The notes beneath the pieces were generated by a model, which did not search any database, was not told the DNA's origin, and saw only the letters and a program-made list of their open reading frames with translations. The translations under genes were made by a program, and so were the position numbers. 53,107 nucleotides of DNA, taken from Phenylobacterium sp. (lineage in GTDB: Bacteria > Pseudomonadota > Alphaproteobacteria > Caulobacterales > Caulobacteraceae). The stretch lies in the NCBI RefSeq assembly GCF_024508875.1, contig NZ_JANINU010000040.1:1-53107 (forward strand), written 5' to 3'. Below are positions 43,332 to 51,297 of this stretch, piece after piece (positions within the stretch are counted from its first letter, which is position 1; each line of letters opens with the position of its first letter).

Positions 43332-43976
43332 ATGATCGACCAACTCTCCCCTCCCCGTCCGGCGCGCCGGACCCAGGCCGAACGGCGCGACGAGTCGGGC
43401 CGCAGCCTCGTGGAGGCCGCCATCGCCGTGGTGGCGCGCGAGGGCGTGAGCGCGGCGACGTTCGACGCCATCGGCCGGCAGGCCGGCTACAGCCGGGGGC
43501 TCGCCACCCAGCGTTTCGGCTCCAAGCAGGGCCTGATCGAGGCGGTGATCCGACATCTGCACGAGCGCCAGGAGGCGGGGCTTCTCGACAACGACATCGA
43601 CGACCTGCCCGGGCTCGAGGCCGTGCTGGCGTTCGTCGACGTCTATCTTCGCGCCCTGGCCGGCGAGCACGACGGCCGCGCCTACTTCATGCTGCTGTCC
43701 GCCGCCGTGGCCGACGCCACCGAGCTGCGCCCCGCCTTCGCCGAGGAGCACGAGCGCATCGAGCGTCGCCTGGAAGACCTCTTCCGCCGCGGCCAGGCCG
43801 AAGGCTCGATCCGCCGCGAGCTCGACCCCCGCGCAGCCGCCCTGATGGTCGGCAGCCTGCTGTTAGGTCTGTCGATGCAGATGCTGGTGGACCCTCGCAC
43901 GAACCTAGACCCGATCCGCGAGACCAGCATCGCCACGCTGCGCCTCAGCTTCGGGACGGAAGGACGCCCAACATGA
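43332..43976 (+). CDS. TetR-family transcriptional regulator
   Basis: A 214-residue regulator. The N-terminal helix-turn-helix reads LVEAAIAVVAREGVSAATFDAIGRQAGYSRGLATQRFGSK, followed by a helical ligand domain. It is divergent from the P450 gene and coupled by ATGA overlap to the rubredoxin gene, so all three are likely controlled together. The ligand is unknown. The ATG at 43332 is preceded by weak ribosome-binding sequence (TTGCGAGC). Confidence 0.92.
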   Translation: MIDQLSPPRPARRTQAERRDESGRSLVEAAIAVVAREGVSAATFDAIGRQAGYSRGLATQRFGSKQGLIEAVIRHLHERQEAGLLDNDIDDLPGLEAVLAFVDVYLRALAGEHDGRAYFMLLSAAVADATELRPAFAEEHERIERRLEDLFRRGQAEGSIRRELDPRAAALMVGSLLLGLSMQMLVDPRTNLDPIRETSIATLRLSFGTEGRPT

Positions 43977-44152
43977 CCGACGCGCCATACAAGACGTGGC
44001 AGTGCCGAACCTGCGGCTACATCTACGACGAGGAGGCCGGCGATCCGGCCGAAGGCCTCGCTCCCGGGACCCGCTGGGCGGACATTCCCGCCGACTGGGT
44101 CTGCCCCATGTGCGGCACTGCGAAGGCCGACTTCGACATGATCGAACTCTAG
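43973..44152 (+). CDS. Rubredoxin
   Basis: A 59-residue protein with both iron knuckles, WQCRTCGYIYDEEAGDPAEG and VCPMCGTAK, and the standard PGTRWADIPADW core. It transfers single electrons, classically to alkane hydroxylases of the AlkB type. The ATG overlaps the TetR stop as ATGA. No AlkB or rubredoxin reductase lies in the window. Coupling to a TetR regulator beside a P450 suggests a hydroxylation role. Confidence 0.95.
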   Translation: MTDAPYKTWQCRTCGYIYDEEAGDPAEGLAPGTRWADIPADWVCPMCGTAKADFDMIEL

Positions 44153-44162
44153 GTCGCCGGCC

Positions 44163-44999
44163 CTAGTTCGATGGCCGGCACTCGTTCAGCCAGACCGTGT
44201 GCTTGAACGTGTCGTATTCGAAGAACGTGCCGGTCAGGCGGATCAGCGCGCCCTTCTTCAACGTCAGGGCGTAGGCGTTCTGCCCCTTCGCCATCAGGCA
44301 ACTGATGTTGACCATAAAGGCCGGGTCGCCCGGCAGGTCGAAACGGATGGCCCGGTCCCGCGCCTCGGGCGTATCGAACGCCACGCGGAAGTACTCGCCG
44401 TCCTTCATCACGTGATTGACCGAGCCCCACACGCTGAAGGCCTTGCCCTTGTAGCGGAGCGGCAGCGCGGCATCGTTCTTCAGCGACTCGCGGGCGAACT
44501 GCGTCGAGAGGGTCACCGCGTCGATGCGGATGGGCGCGCTCACCGACTTTGCCCCCATGCCCTGCGCCGCGGCGGCGAGACCTGCCCGGCCGCCCTTGAG
44601 CTGGCTTAGCATCCCACACACCTCGGCGCGGACGCCATCAGCAGGCGCGCTCATGCCCGCCGGCATCTTGACCTCCATGCGCACCGTCCCCGCACTCCCC
44701 GTCTGGGTGGCCGTGACGACGATCGGGATGCGGCGCGCCGAGCCGGCCGCCGGCTGCTCGATGAGGAGGCTGCCGGCGTCGGCCTCTTCGAGGATGACGT
44801 CGTACTTGCCGGCCACCGCCGCCCCGCGCATCTGGCCGATGGCGCTGGCGGGCGTAAGGTCGGCGACATCGACCTGGGCGGTGAAATTGAGCCCGCTCAG
44901 CACGCTGCCGCGCTTGGCGAAGCTCTGTTCGCAGGTCGCCGCGGACGCCGCGGCCGGAACGGTCGCGGCGATGAGGGCGACAAAGAAGGCGGTGCGCAT
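44163..44999 (-). CDS. Exported protein with OB-fold (tRNA_anti-like) domain
   Basis: A 278-residue protein with a signal peptide (MRTAFFVALIAATVPAAASA). The middle resembles a beta-sandwich region of unknown type; the C-terminal 95 residues fit the tRNA_anti-like OB fold (YKGKAFSVWGSVNHVMKDGEYFRVAF, ISCLMAKGQNAYALTLKKGALIRLTGTF, VWLNECRPS) with paired cysteines. Such domains are common in exported proteins and do not imply RNA binding. It lies 20 bases downstream of the PEP-CTERM gene and is probably in its operon. Confidence 0.8.
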   Translation of the reverse strand: MRTAFFVALIAATVPAAASAATCEQSFAKRGSVLSGLNFTAQVDVADLTPASAIGQMRGAAVAGKYDVILEEADAGSLLIEQPAAGSARRIPIVVTATQTGSAGTVRMEVKMPAGMSAPADGVRAEVCGMLSQLKGGRAGLAAAAQGMGAKSVSAPIRIDAVTLSTQFARESLKNDAALPLRYKGKAFSVWGSVNHVMKDGEYFRVAFDTPEARDRAIRFDLPGDPAFMVNISCLMAKGQNAYALTLKKGALIRLTGTFFEYDTFKHTVWLNECRPSN

Positions 45000-45019
45000 G
45001 ATGGCTCCGTGGCCCGGGT

Positions 45020-45649
45020 TCAGGCCGGCCGCCCCACTGGCCGCGCCGAGCGGCGGCGCAGCGCCGCGCCCGCCAGGCCGAAGCCGGCGATCATCAGCGC
45101 CCAGGACGACGGCTCCGGGACCCCCGCCACATTGTCCCGCACCGTCAGGTCGGCGATGGCCCAGGCCTCGTCGTCCATCCCCTGGTCGAGGCCGGTGTAG
45201 ACGAACGTCAGACTGTTCATGCCGTTGCGGAACACCGCCGGCAGCGAAAGCGTGGCGGTTCCGCCTTCGCCCAGGGCGCCGGACGTCGCCGAGACAGTCG
45301 CGCCGCCGGGCGAGAACAGCACGAGGTCGACGCCCAGGCCGCCCATGTGGAAAAGGCCCTGGAACAGGTCGTTGCCGTTCAGGATCAGGGTGAAGGTGTC
45401 GTCGCACTCATTGGCGCCGCAGGTCGCGCCCTGGCCGTCGATGGTGCCCCGCCCGACCAGGCCGAAGTCGATCGTGCCCTCGCCCTCGACCGGCGCGTCG
45501 AAGAAGAACGTGTACGACCCCGGCGTCGGCCGGAACGCCGAGACGCCCGGCTCCGAGAGCAGGACGGTGGCGGACGCGGGCCCGGCGGCTTCCAGGGCCA
45601 GGGACCCGGCGGCCAGGGACAGCAAAACGCTGGTAAGCAACTTGGACAT
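45020..45649 (-). CDS. PEP-CTERM sorted exported protein
   Basis: A 209-residue exported protein with signal peptide (SKLLTSVLLSLAAGSLALEA), a beta-rich body (SYTFFFDAPVEGEGTIDFGLV, FTLILNGNDLFQGLF) and a PEP-CTERM tail, VPEPSSWALMIAGFG then RRRS. Two cysteines (TCGANEC) may form a disulfide. The ATG at 45649 follows GGAGGGGTTC, a strong ribosome-binding site. It is the first gene before the OB-fold protein. A GTACCGGTAC palindrome lies 112 bases upstream of the start. Confidence 0.9.
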   Translation of the reverse strand: MSKLLTSVLLSLAAGSLALEAAGPASATVLLSEPGVSAFRPTPGSYTFFFDAPVEGEGTIDFGLVGRGTIDGQGATCGANECDDTFTLILNGNDLFQGLFHMGGLGVDLVLFSPGGATVSATSGALGEGGTATLSLPAVFRNGMNSLTFVYTGLDQGMDDEAWAIADLTVRDNVAGVPEPSSWALMIAGFGLAGAALRRRSARPVGRPA

Positions 45650-45760
45650 GAACCCCTCCGGAGCGGCGGCGCCGTCCCGCACAGGGGTCGTGGGCGGCCG
45701 CCGGTTACGACAGATGGCTCTACCCTAGCGAGGGCCGCGGCTTAGCCGAGCCTCGGCGGC

Positions 45761-45770
45761 GTACCGGTAC
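45761..45770. promoter_or_regulatory. GTACCGGTAC palindrome upstream of PEP-CTERM gene
   Basis: A perfect ten-base palindrome, 112 bases upstream of the PEP-CTERM start and 15 bases beyond the stop of the response-regulator gene. On the minus strand, TCGGCT (45744-45749) and GCTAGGGT (45722-45729) resemble Caulobacter -35 and -10 elements with a 14-base spacer, which places the palindrome just upstream of a promoter. An identical site precedes the VOC gene at 48176. Confidence 0.5.
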
Positions 45771-45784
45771 ACCGCTAGGGGACG

Positions 45785-46561
45785 TCACGTCCGCCCGAGA
45801 ACAGCCCGCATCTGGGCCTCGTAGGTGCGCCCGACCCTCACCTCGCTGCCGTCGGCCAGCACCGCCACCAGGGCCGCGAACGGGCCGGGCCGTACCTTCA
45901 CGACGGCCCGCCGGCGCACGATCGTGCTGCGGTGGATCCGCACGAACGCCTCCGCGTCCAGCCGCCGCTCCAACGAGGCGAGGCTCTCTCGGTGCAGGTA
46001 GTTCGCCCCGGCGACGTGGATCCGCACGTAGTCGCGCTCGGCCTGGAACCGCACGACGTCGTCCGCAGAGACGCGAAGGTGCTCACCTCGGGCCCGCACC
46101 CAGAAGTCCATCGGCGCCCGCGCCTGCTCGCCCAGGGCCCCGCGCAATGCAGCCACCGTCTCCTGCAGTTCGGCGATCCGCTCCTCGCGCGCCTGCAGGC
46201 CGGCCAGCCGCCGAGCCCGCGCCATCGCCGCGCGAAAGCGACCCGGCTCGATGGGCTTGGTCACATAGTCCGCCGCGTCGGCGTCGAAGGCCCGCAGCGC
46301 GTGGTGGTCGAAGGCAGTCACGAACACCACCGCCGGCGGGGCCTGGGCCAACTGGTCCAGCAACTGGAAGCCGTCGCCGCCCGGCATCTGGATGTCCAGG
46401 AGAAGGATGTCGGGCCGCAGCGTCTCCGCGGTGCGGCAGGCCTCGGCGACGTCGCCGACCGCCTCGATCCGGCCCAGTCCCTCCTCCTTCGCCAGCAGTC
46501 TCAGGATACGCCGGCGCGCCAGCGGCTCGTCGTCGACCACCAGTACCGTCAGCCCGCTCAT
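45785..46561 (-). CDS. LytTR-family response regulator
   Basis: A 258-residue regulator. Residues 1 to 120 form a receiver domain with the phosphoacceptor Asp56 (LLLDIQMPGGDG), acidic pair VVDDE and the conserved lysine in YVTKPI. Residues 150 to 255 form a LytTR DNA-binding domain (VRFQAERDYVRIHVAGANYLHR, FVRIHRSTIVRR). It overlaps the sensor-kinase stop by ATGA, so it is the partner of that kinase. Its targets may include the PEP-CTERM or VOC genes nearby. Confidence 0.94.
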   Translation of the reverse strand: MSGLTVLVVDDEPLARRRILRLLAKEEGLGRIEAVGDVAEACRTAETLRPDILLLDIQMPGGDGFQLLDQLAQAPPAVVFVTAFDHHALRAFDADAADYVTKPIEPGRFRAAMARARRLAGLQAREERIAELQETVAALRGALGEQARAPMDFWVRARGEHLRVSADDVVRFQAERDYVRIHVAGANYLHRESLASLERRLDAEAFVRIHRSTIVRRRAVVKVRPGPFAALVAVLADGSEVRVGRTYEAQMRAVLGRT

Positions 46562-47667
46562 GCGAACCTCAGCGGCAGTTCGAGCGATGCTCGGTAGCGT
46601 CCCGGACCGCCGCGGCCAGCGTCGAACCGCGCTGCGCCCTGGAACCGCGCGTCGATCCGTTCCGCCACGTTCCGCTGTCCGATGCCGGCGCCCGGCCGCG
46701 CGACCTGGGCACCTTCCACCGGCATGTCGTTCTCGATCGAGAGGTGCAGGCGCTCGCCGATCCGGCGCGCCTGCAACAAGATCTCCACCGGCCCGACGGT
46801 CGCGCCCACGCCATGCTTTACGGCGTTCTCGACGAGGGGCTGCAGGATCAGGCTGGGCACCAGCGCCTCGCGCACCTCCTCGGGCACGTCGATCTTGACC
46901 GACATCCGGTCGCTGAAGCGCTCCCGCTCTACGTCCAGGTATTCAGTCTGCAGGGCCATTTCCTGCGACAGCGACACGTCCTGCATCGGGTCCAACGCCA
47001 GGGTGGCGCGCAGGAAGGTCGACAGCGAAAGGAGCATCCGCTCCGCGCGCCCGCCGGCGCCCTCCTCGATGAGGCCGCCGATGGAATTCAGTGTGTTGAA
47101 CAGGAAGTGCGGATTCACCTGGTAGCGCAGCGCCCGCATCTGCGCCGCCAGCGCCTCCTCGCGAACGGCCGCCAGCCGGCGCTCCCGGTCAACGACCTCG
47201 AAGCTGTAGAGCATGGCCACGAACAGGCACGACCAGCCGAGGAATGCGGCGCCGCCGTAGATCATCGCGTAGCCGAAGTTCAGGGGGTCGTAGGCGAGGG
47301 GCTTCGGATACAGACAGATCACGCCGATGGCGTAGTCGATCACGGCGAACAGGGGCGCGCCGCCCACGGCCAGCAGGGTGCAGGCCACCGCCTTCTGCAG
47401 GAACGACATGCCGCGCGCACGGAACAGCAGCACGGACATGCCGAACGTGATCACGGCCGACAGGCCATAGAGGATCAGCTTGTAGCCGACGAGATGGAAG
47501 GGTTCGACCCCCACCAACACCGCCAAGAGCAAGTCCAAAACGAGCATCGCCGGCCAGAAGATCGCGCTCAGCCGCAGGGTCGCGATCAGCAGCGGGCGCC
47601 GGAACGACCGGTCAAGTTCCCGGGACGCATCCGCTGTCGGAAGCTCTCTCTCCACAACGCCCGTCAT
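46558..47667 (-). CDS. LytS-type sensor histidine kinase
   Basis: A 369-residue membrane kinase. Four hydrophobic helices occupy roughly residues 25 to 160. The His_kinase domain shows the phosphoacceptor in RYQVNPHFLFNTLNS (His about 187) and the ATP-binding domain shows LILQPLVENAVKHG and GAGIGQRNVAERI. It should sense a membrane or envelope signal and phosphorylate the coupled LytTR regulator. The ATG at 47667 is preferred; a TTG at 47718 would add 17 residues. Confidence 0.93.
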   Translation of the reverse strand: MTGVVERELPTADASRELDRSFRRPLLIATLRLSAIFWPAMLVLDLLLAVLVGVEPFHLVGYKLILYGLSAVITFGMSVLLFRARGMSFLQKAVACTLLAVGGAPLFAVIDYAIGVICLYPKPLAYDPLNFGYAMIYGGAAFLGWSCLFVAMLYSFEVVDRERRLAAVREEALAAQMRALRYQVNPHFLFNTLNSIGGLIEEGAGGRAERMLLSLSTFLRATLALDPMQDVSLSQEMALQTEYLDVERERFSDRMSVKIDVPEEVREALVPSLILQPLVENAVKHGVGATVGPVEILLQARRIGERLHLSIENDMPVEGAQVARPGAGIGQRNVAERIDARFQGAARFDAGRGGPGRYRASLELPLRFA

Positions 47668-47774
47668 CGGCCCATCGCCATTGGTCGAAAACCTCCGCGG
47701 TTCATCGGCGTCCGCCAACGGCCGAAAGCATTGCGGGTGAAGCCCGGCCGGTCCGGGCGGTAGGTTCGCGCGTC

Positions 47775-48143
47775 ATGTCGCTTGCTTCCCCAGTACGCGC
47801 CGACGCCAGCGTGGCCCTCGTCGCGATCCTCGATCCAGACGACGCCGCCACGCTGGCGAAACTGCGCGAGATCCTGCCCGCCGGGGCCCTTCGCCGGATG
47901 CGCCTGCCCGACGGCTTTGAGCCGGCGCCGCCGCCGGTGCGTCTTACTCAGCGCCAGGCCGCGATCTTGCCCCTGCTGCTCGGCGACCTGTCGAACAAGG
48001 AGATCGCTCGCCGCCTGGCCATTTCCCACTTCACGGTGCGGAATCACGTCTCGCAGATCCTCCGCGCCCTGGACGTCCCCACGCGCCAAGCCGCCAAGGC
48101 CGCGCTCGTCGAGGCGCATACGCCCGACCCGGCGAGCCGATAG
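47775..48143 (+). CDS. LuxR-type helix-turn-helix regulator without receiver
   Basis: A 122-residue protein. Residues 55 to 115 hold a LuxR helix-turn-helix (LTQRQAAILPLLLGDLSNKEIARRLAISHFTVRNHVSQILRAL). The first 50 residues are too short for a receiver domain and resemble none I know (VALVAILDPDDAATLAKLREIL). It is divergent from the sensor kinase, about 107 bases away. Given its position between the two GTACCGGTAC palindromes, it is one candidate to bind them. Confidence 0.88.
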   Translation: MSLASPVRADASVALVAILDPDDAATLAKLREILPAGALRRMRLPDGFEPAPPPVRLTQRQAAILPLLLGDLSNKEIARRLAISHFTVRNHVSQILRALDVPTRQAAKAALVEAHTPDPASR

Positions 48144-48175
48144 CCCTCCGGGGCGCCCCTGTCACTCGCGGCGGG

Positions 48176-48185
48176 GTACCGGTAC
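48176..48185. promoter_or_regulatory. GTACCGGTAC palindrome upstream of VOC gene
   Basis: Second copy of the ten-base palindrome, 79 bases upstream of the VOC start and 33 bases after the LuxR-type gene. A TTGGCT (48213-48218) and GCTAGCCT (48234-48241) with a 15-base spacer resemble a Caulobacter housekeeping promoter downstream of it. The bases after the palindrome (GCC) also match those after the first copy in the direction of transcription. Confidence 0.5.
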
Positions 48186-48263
48186 GCCCTGCGCATCGGG
48201 ACGTCGGCCCGCTTGGCTGCGCCGCAGCGGCCCGCTAGCCTCGGTCCGGACAGGGGAGTTCTC

Positions 48264-48620
48264 ATGGCGGCAGTGGGCATTGGTGGCTTCTTCTTCCGGT
48301 CGGACGCGCCCGAGGCGCTGATGGCCTGGTACCGCGAGTACCTGGGCGTCGGCACGGCTGACGGCTCGCCCTGGCAGCAGCAGGCTGGCCCCACCGTCTT
48401 CATGCCGTTTCCGCGCGACAGCGGCTACTTCCCGGCCGACCGGTCGTGGATGCTCAACCTGCGGGTCGAGGGCCTGGACGCCCTGCTTGCGAGGCTGCGC
48501 GCGGCAGGTGTCGACGTCACCACCGATCCCTCGTGGGACACGGCCGAGACCGGCCGCTTCGCCCGCATCCACGATCCCGAAGGCAATCCGGTGGAGCTGT
48601 GGGAGCCACCCGCCGACTAG
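48264..48620 (+). CDS. VOC (glyoxalase/dioxygenase) family protein
   Basis: A 118-residue protein with the vicinal-oxygen-chelate pattern: FFFRSDAPEALMAWYREYLGV at the start, MLNLRVEGLDALLARLRAAGVDV in the middle and FARIHDPEGNPVELWEPP at the end, the last glutamate being the usual metal ligand. It may isomerise or bind a small metabolite. The ATG at 48264 follows GGGGAGTTCTC. It may be controlled by the palindrome upstream. Confidence 0.87.
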   Translation: MAAVGIGGFFFRSDAPEALMAWYREYLGVGTADGSPWQQQAGPTVFMPFPRDSGYFPADRSWMLNLRVEGLDALLARLRAAGVDVTTDPSWDTAETGRFARIHDPEGNPVELWEPPAD

Positions 48621-48728
48621 GCCGCCGGCCGTAACCGCCAGGCCGCGTTGCAGCCGCAATCCTCAGGCTGTACTTAGCGCTACGACCCCGCGACGTCCTC
48701 GCGGCCCTGCTTTCCGAGACGCTCCCTC

Positions 48729-49409
48729 ATGCGCCGCCACCTCCTCCTCGCCACCGCCCTGATGGCGACCCTCACCGCCGTTCCGGCCATGTCGTACGCG
48801 CAGAGCCGCCGCGACCCCGAGGCCGATCAGCGCAAGCAGCAGGAGGAAGCCGCCAAGAAGCGCAAGCAGCGCGAGGAGTGGGGCGACAACCAGGCGCCGC
48901 TGCAGGCCCTGCGCAACGCCGGCCCGTGCCCGTTCGTGAAGTCGCTCTACGACGCCGCCCGCTACGTGGAATTCAAGGAGGGCCGCGAGGCCTCGGCCAA
49001 CGTCGCCTGGTCGGGCGAGGTCCAGGGCATCTCCGCCGGTTGCCAGTACAAGGACGACCAGCCGATCCAGGTGACGATGGAAGTCCTGTTCGAGATGGGC
49101 AAGGGCCCGCAGGCCGAGGGCCGCACCAAGACCTACCGCTACTGGGTGGCGGTCACCGACCGCAACCGCGAGGTCCTGGCCAAGCAGATCTTCGAGATTC
49201 CGGTCACCTTCCCCGAGGGCGAGGACCGCGTCTACGTCACCGAGAACATCGGCAACATCACCATTCCCCGCGCCTCGATCGCCACGTCCGGTTCGAACTT
49301 CGAGGTGCTGGTGGGCTTCGACGTGACGCCGCAGATGGCGGCCTTCAACCGCGAGGGCAAGCGCTTCCGCCTGAACGTCGGCCAGGCGAGCAACACCCCC
49401 AACCCATGA
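48729..49409 (+). CDS. Exported protein of unknown function
   Basis: A 226-residue protein with a signal peptide ([25 protein letters not shown]). It continues with a charged helix ([18 protein letters not shown]) and a beta-rich body with two cysteines (AGPCPFVK and SAGCQYKDD). The pattern is known from alphaproteobacteria as a conserved hypothetical exported protein upstream of argS; I do not know its function. Its stop overlaps the argS start (ATGA). Confidence 0.85.
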   Translation: MRRHLLLATALMATLTAVPAMSYAQSRRDPEADQRKQQEEAAKKRKQREEWGDNQAPLQALRNAGPCPFVKSLYDAARYVEFKEGREASANVAWSGEVQGISAGCQYKDDQPIQVTMEVLFEMGKGPQAEGRTKTYRYWVAVTDRNREVLAKQIFEIPVTFPEGEDRVYVTENIGNITIPRASIATSGSNFEVLVGFDVTPQMAAFNREGKRFRLNVGQASNTPNP

Positions 49410-51178
49410 GCGACCTGAGAACGGCCCTGGGCGAGGCGGTGGAAGCTGCCTTCGCCGCCCTTGGCGCGCCTCCCGAACTGGGCCGCGTCACCCCGTCCGA
49501 CCGCCCCGACCTCGCCGACTTCCAGTCGAACGGCGCGCTGGCCGCGGCCAAGCGGCTGGGCAAGAACCCGCGCGAGATCGCCACCGCCGTCGCCGAGAAG
49601 CTCTCGGGCGACCCGCGCCTGTTGTCCGTCGAGATCGCCGGTCCGGGCTTCATCAACCTGAAGGTCGCGGACGCGGCCCTCTCCGACCGCGCCAACGCGA
49701 TCGCCGTGGAGGCCCGCGCCGGCGCCGGCCTGGTGCAGCAGCCGCGCAAGGTCATCGTCGACTACGGCGGCCCCAACGTCGCCAAGCCGATGCACGTGGG
49801 CCACCTGCGCGCCTCGATCATCGGCGAGGCCATCAAGCGCATCTACCGCTTCCGCGGCGACACCGTGATCGGCGACGCCCACTTCGGCGACTGGGGCTAC
49901 CAGATGGGCCTCTTGATCGGGGCCGTCATGGACGAGAACCCCGACATCGCCGCGCAGATCGAGACTGTGACCGACAAGGACGCCGCCATCCCCGCCGCGT
50001 TCCAGAAGATCACCCTGGCCGACCTCGACCGGCTCTATCCCCAGGCCGCCGCCAAGGGGAAGGAAGATCCGGCCTACCGCGACCGGGCCCGCAAGCTCAC
50101 GGCCGACCTCCAGGCGCACAAGCCGGGCTGCTATGTCCTGTGGCGCCAGTTCCGCGCCGTGACCCAGGTCGCCCTCGAACGCGATTTCCACGCGCTCGGC
50201 GTCGATTTCGACTGGTGGAAGGGCGAGAGCGACGCCGATCCGCTGATCGAGGACATGGTCGCCGAGCTCGACAGCCTGGGCCTGCTGGTCGAGGACCAGG
50301 GCGCGCGGATTGTACGAGTCTCCAGGGACGGCGATAAACGCGACCTCCCGCCCCTGCTGGTCGTCTCGTCCGAAGGCTCGGCGATGTACGGCACCACCGA
50401 CCTCGCCACCATCTTGGACCGCAAGCGCGAGTTCGGACCCGACCTCGTCATCTACTGCGTCGACCAGCGCCAGGCCGACCACTTCGAGATCGTCTTCCGC
50501 GCCGCCTACCTCGCCGGCTATGCCGAGGAGGGCCAGCTCGAGCACATCGGCTTCGGCACGATGAACGGGACCGACGGCAAGCCCTTCAAGACCCGCGAGG
50601 GCGGCGTCCTGAAGCTGAACGACCTCATCGAGATGACCCGCACCAAGGCTCGCGAGCGCCTACAGGAAGCCGGCCTCGGGGAGAACCTGCCCGCCGACGA
50701 GTTCGAGGACATCGCCGGCAAGGTGGCCGTCGCGGCCCTGAAGTTCGCCGACCTGCAGAACTTCCGTGGCACGTCGTACGTCTTCGACCTCGACCGCTTC
50801 ACCAGCTTCGAGGGCAAGACCGGTCCCTACCTGCTCTACCAGGCCGTCCGGGTGAAGAGCCTGCTGCGCCGGGCGGGGGCCGAAGGCGCCGCGACCGGCC
50901 CCGTCACGGTCGCCGAGCCCGCCGAACGCGACCTGGTGCTCACGCTGGACGCCTTCGACGCCGCGTTGACCGAGGCCTACGACAAGAAGGCGCCGAATGC
51001 GCTGGCTGAGCACGCCTACCGGCTGAGCCAGGCCTTCTCGAAGTTCTACGCGGCCTGCCCGATCATGCTGAGCGAGCCTGCGGTGAAGGCCTCGCGCCTG
51101 ACCCTTGCGACGGCCACCCTGCGTCAGCTCGAACTGGCCCTCGACCTCCTGGGCATCGCCACGCCCGAGCGCATGTAG
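49406..51178 (+). CDS. argS: Arginyl-tRNA synthetase
   Basis: A 590-residue class I synthetase charging tRNA-Arg. The N-terminal additional domain (residues 1 to 100) precedes the HIGH-type motif [11 protein letters not shown] (130-133 is HVGH) and the MSK-like region [17 protein letters not shown]. The C-terminal anticodon-binding helices end [10 protein letters not shown]. The ATG at 49406 overlaps the upstream exported-protein stop. A hairpin at 51262 may end its transcript. Confidence 0.97.
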   Translation: MSDLRTALGEAVEAAFAALGAPPELGRVTPSDRPDLADFQSNGALAAAKRLGKNPREIATAVAEKLSGDPRLLSVEIAGPGFINLKVADAALSDRANAIAVEARAGAGLVQQPRKVIVDYGGPNVAKPMHVGHLRASIIGEAIKRIYRFRGDTVIGDAHFGDWGYQMGLLIGAVMDENPDIAAQIETVTDKDAAIPAAFQKITLADLDRLYPQAAAKGKEDPAYRDRARKLTADLQAHKPGCYVLWRQFRAVTQVALERDFHALGVDFDWWKGESDADPLIEDMVAELDSLGLLVEDQGARIVRVSRDGDKRDLPPLLVVSSEGSAMYGTTDLATILDRKREFGPDLVIYCVDQRQADHFEIVFRAAYLAGYAEEGQLEHIGFGTMNGTDGKPFKTREGGVLKLNDLIEMTRTKARERLQEAGLGENLPADEFEDIAGKVAVAALKFADLQNFRGTSYVFDLDRFTSFEGKTGPYLLYQAVRVKSLLRRAGAEGAATGPVTVAEPAERDLVLTLDAFDAALTEAYDKKAPNALAEHAYRLSQAFSKFYAACPIMLSEPAVKASRLTLATATLRQLELALDLLGIATPERM

Positions 51179-51261
51179 AAACGACCTCGCCCCACCCCCA
51201 GATCGGGAGCGGGGCGAAGCCGCAGAGCCATATGCCGGGGGGCCGGCTCGTTGGAGATCAC

Positions 51262-51294
51262 GGCCGGAACGCGCAAGCGCTCCGGCCTAGTCTT
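51262..51294 (+). terminator. Probable rho-independent terminator after argS
   Basis: GGCCGGA (51262-51268) pairs with TCCGGCC (51281-51287); inside it GCGC-AA-GCGC adds further pairing. TAGTCTTT follows on the plus strand. It lies 84 bases after argS and just before the convergent TonB-receptor stop at 51298, so it may serve both transcripts, though the T-rich side fits argS better. It is the only clear intrinsic terminator I could find in the window. Confidence 0.65.
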
Positions 51295-51297
51295 TCG

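Noticed and set aside
51187..51217. Hairpin TCGCCCC...GGGGCGA after argS
   Set aside because: Loop of 17 bases and no T run; the hairpin at 51262 is the better terminator.
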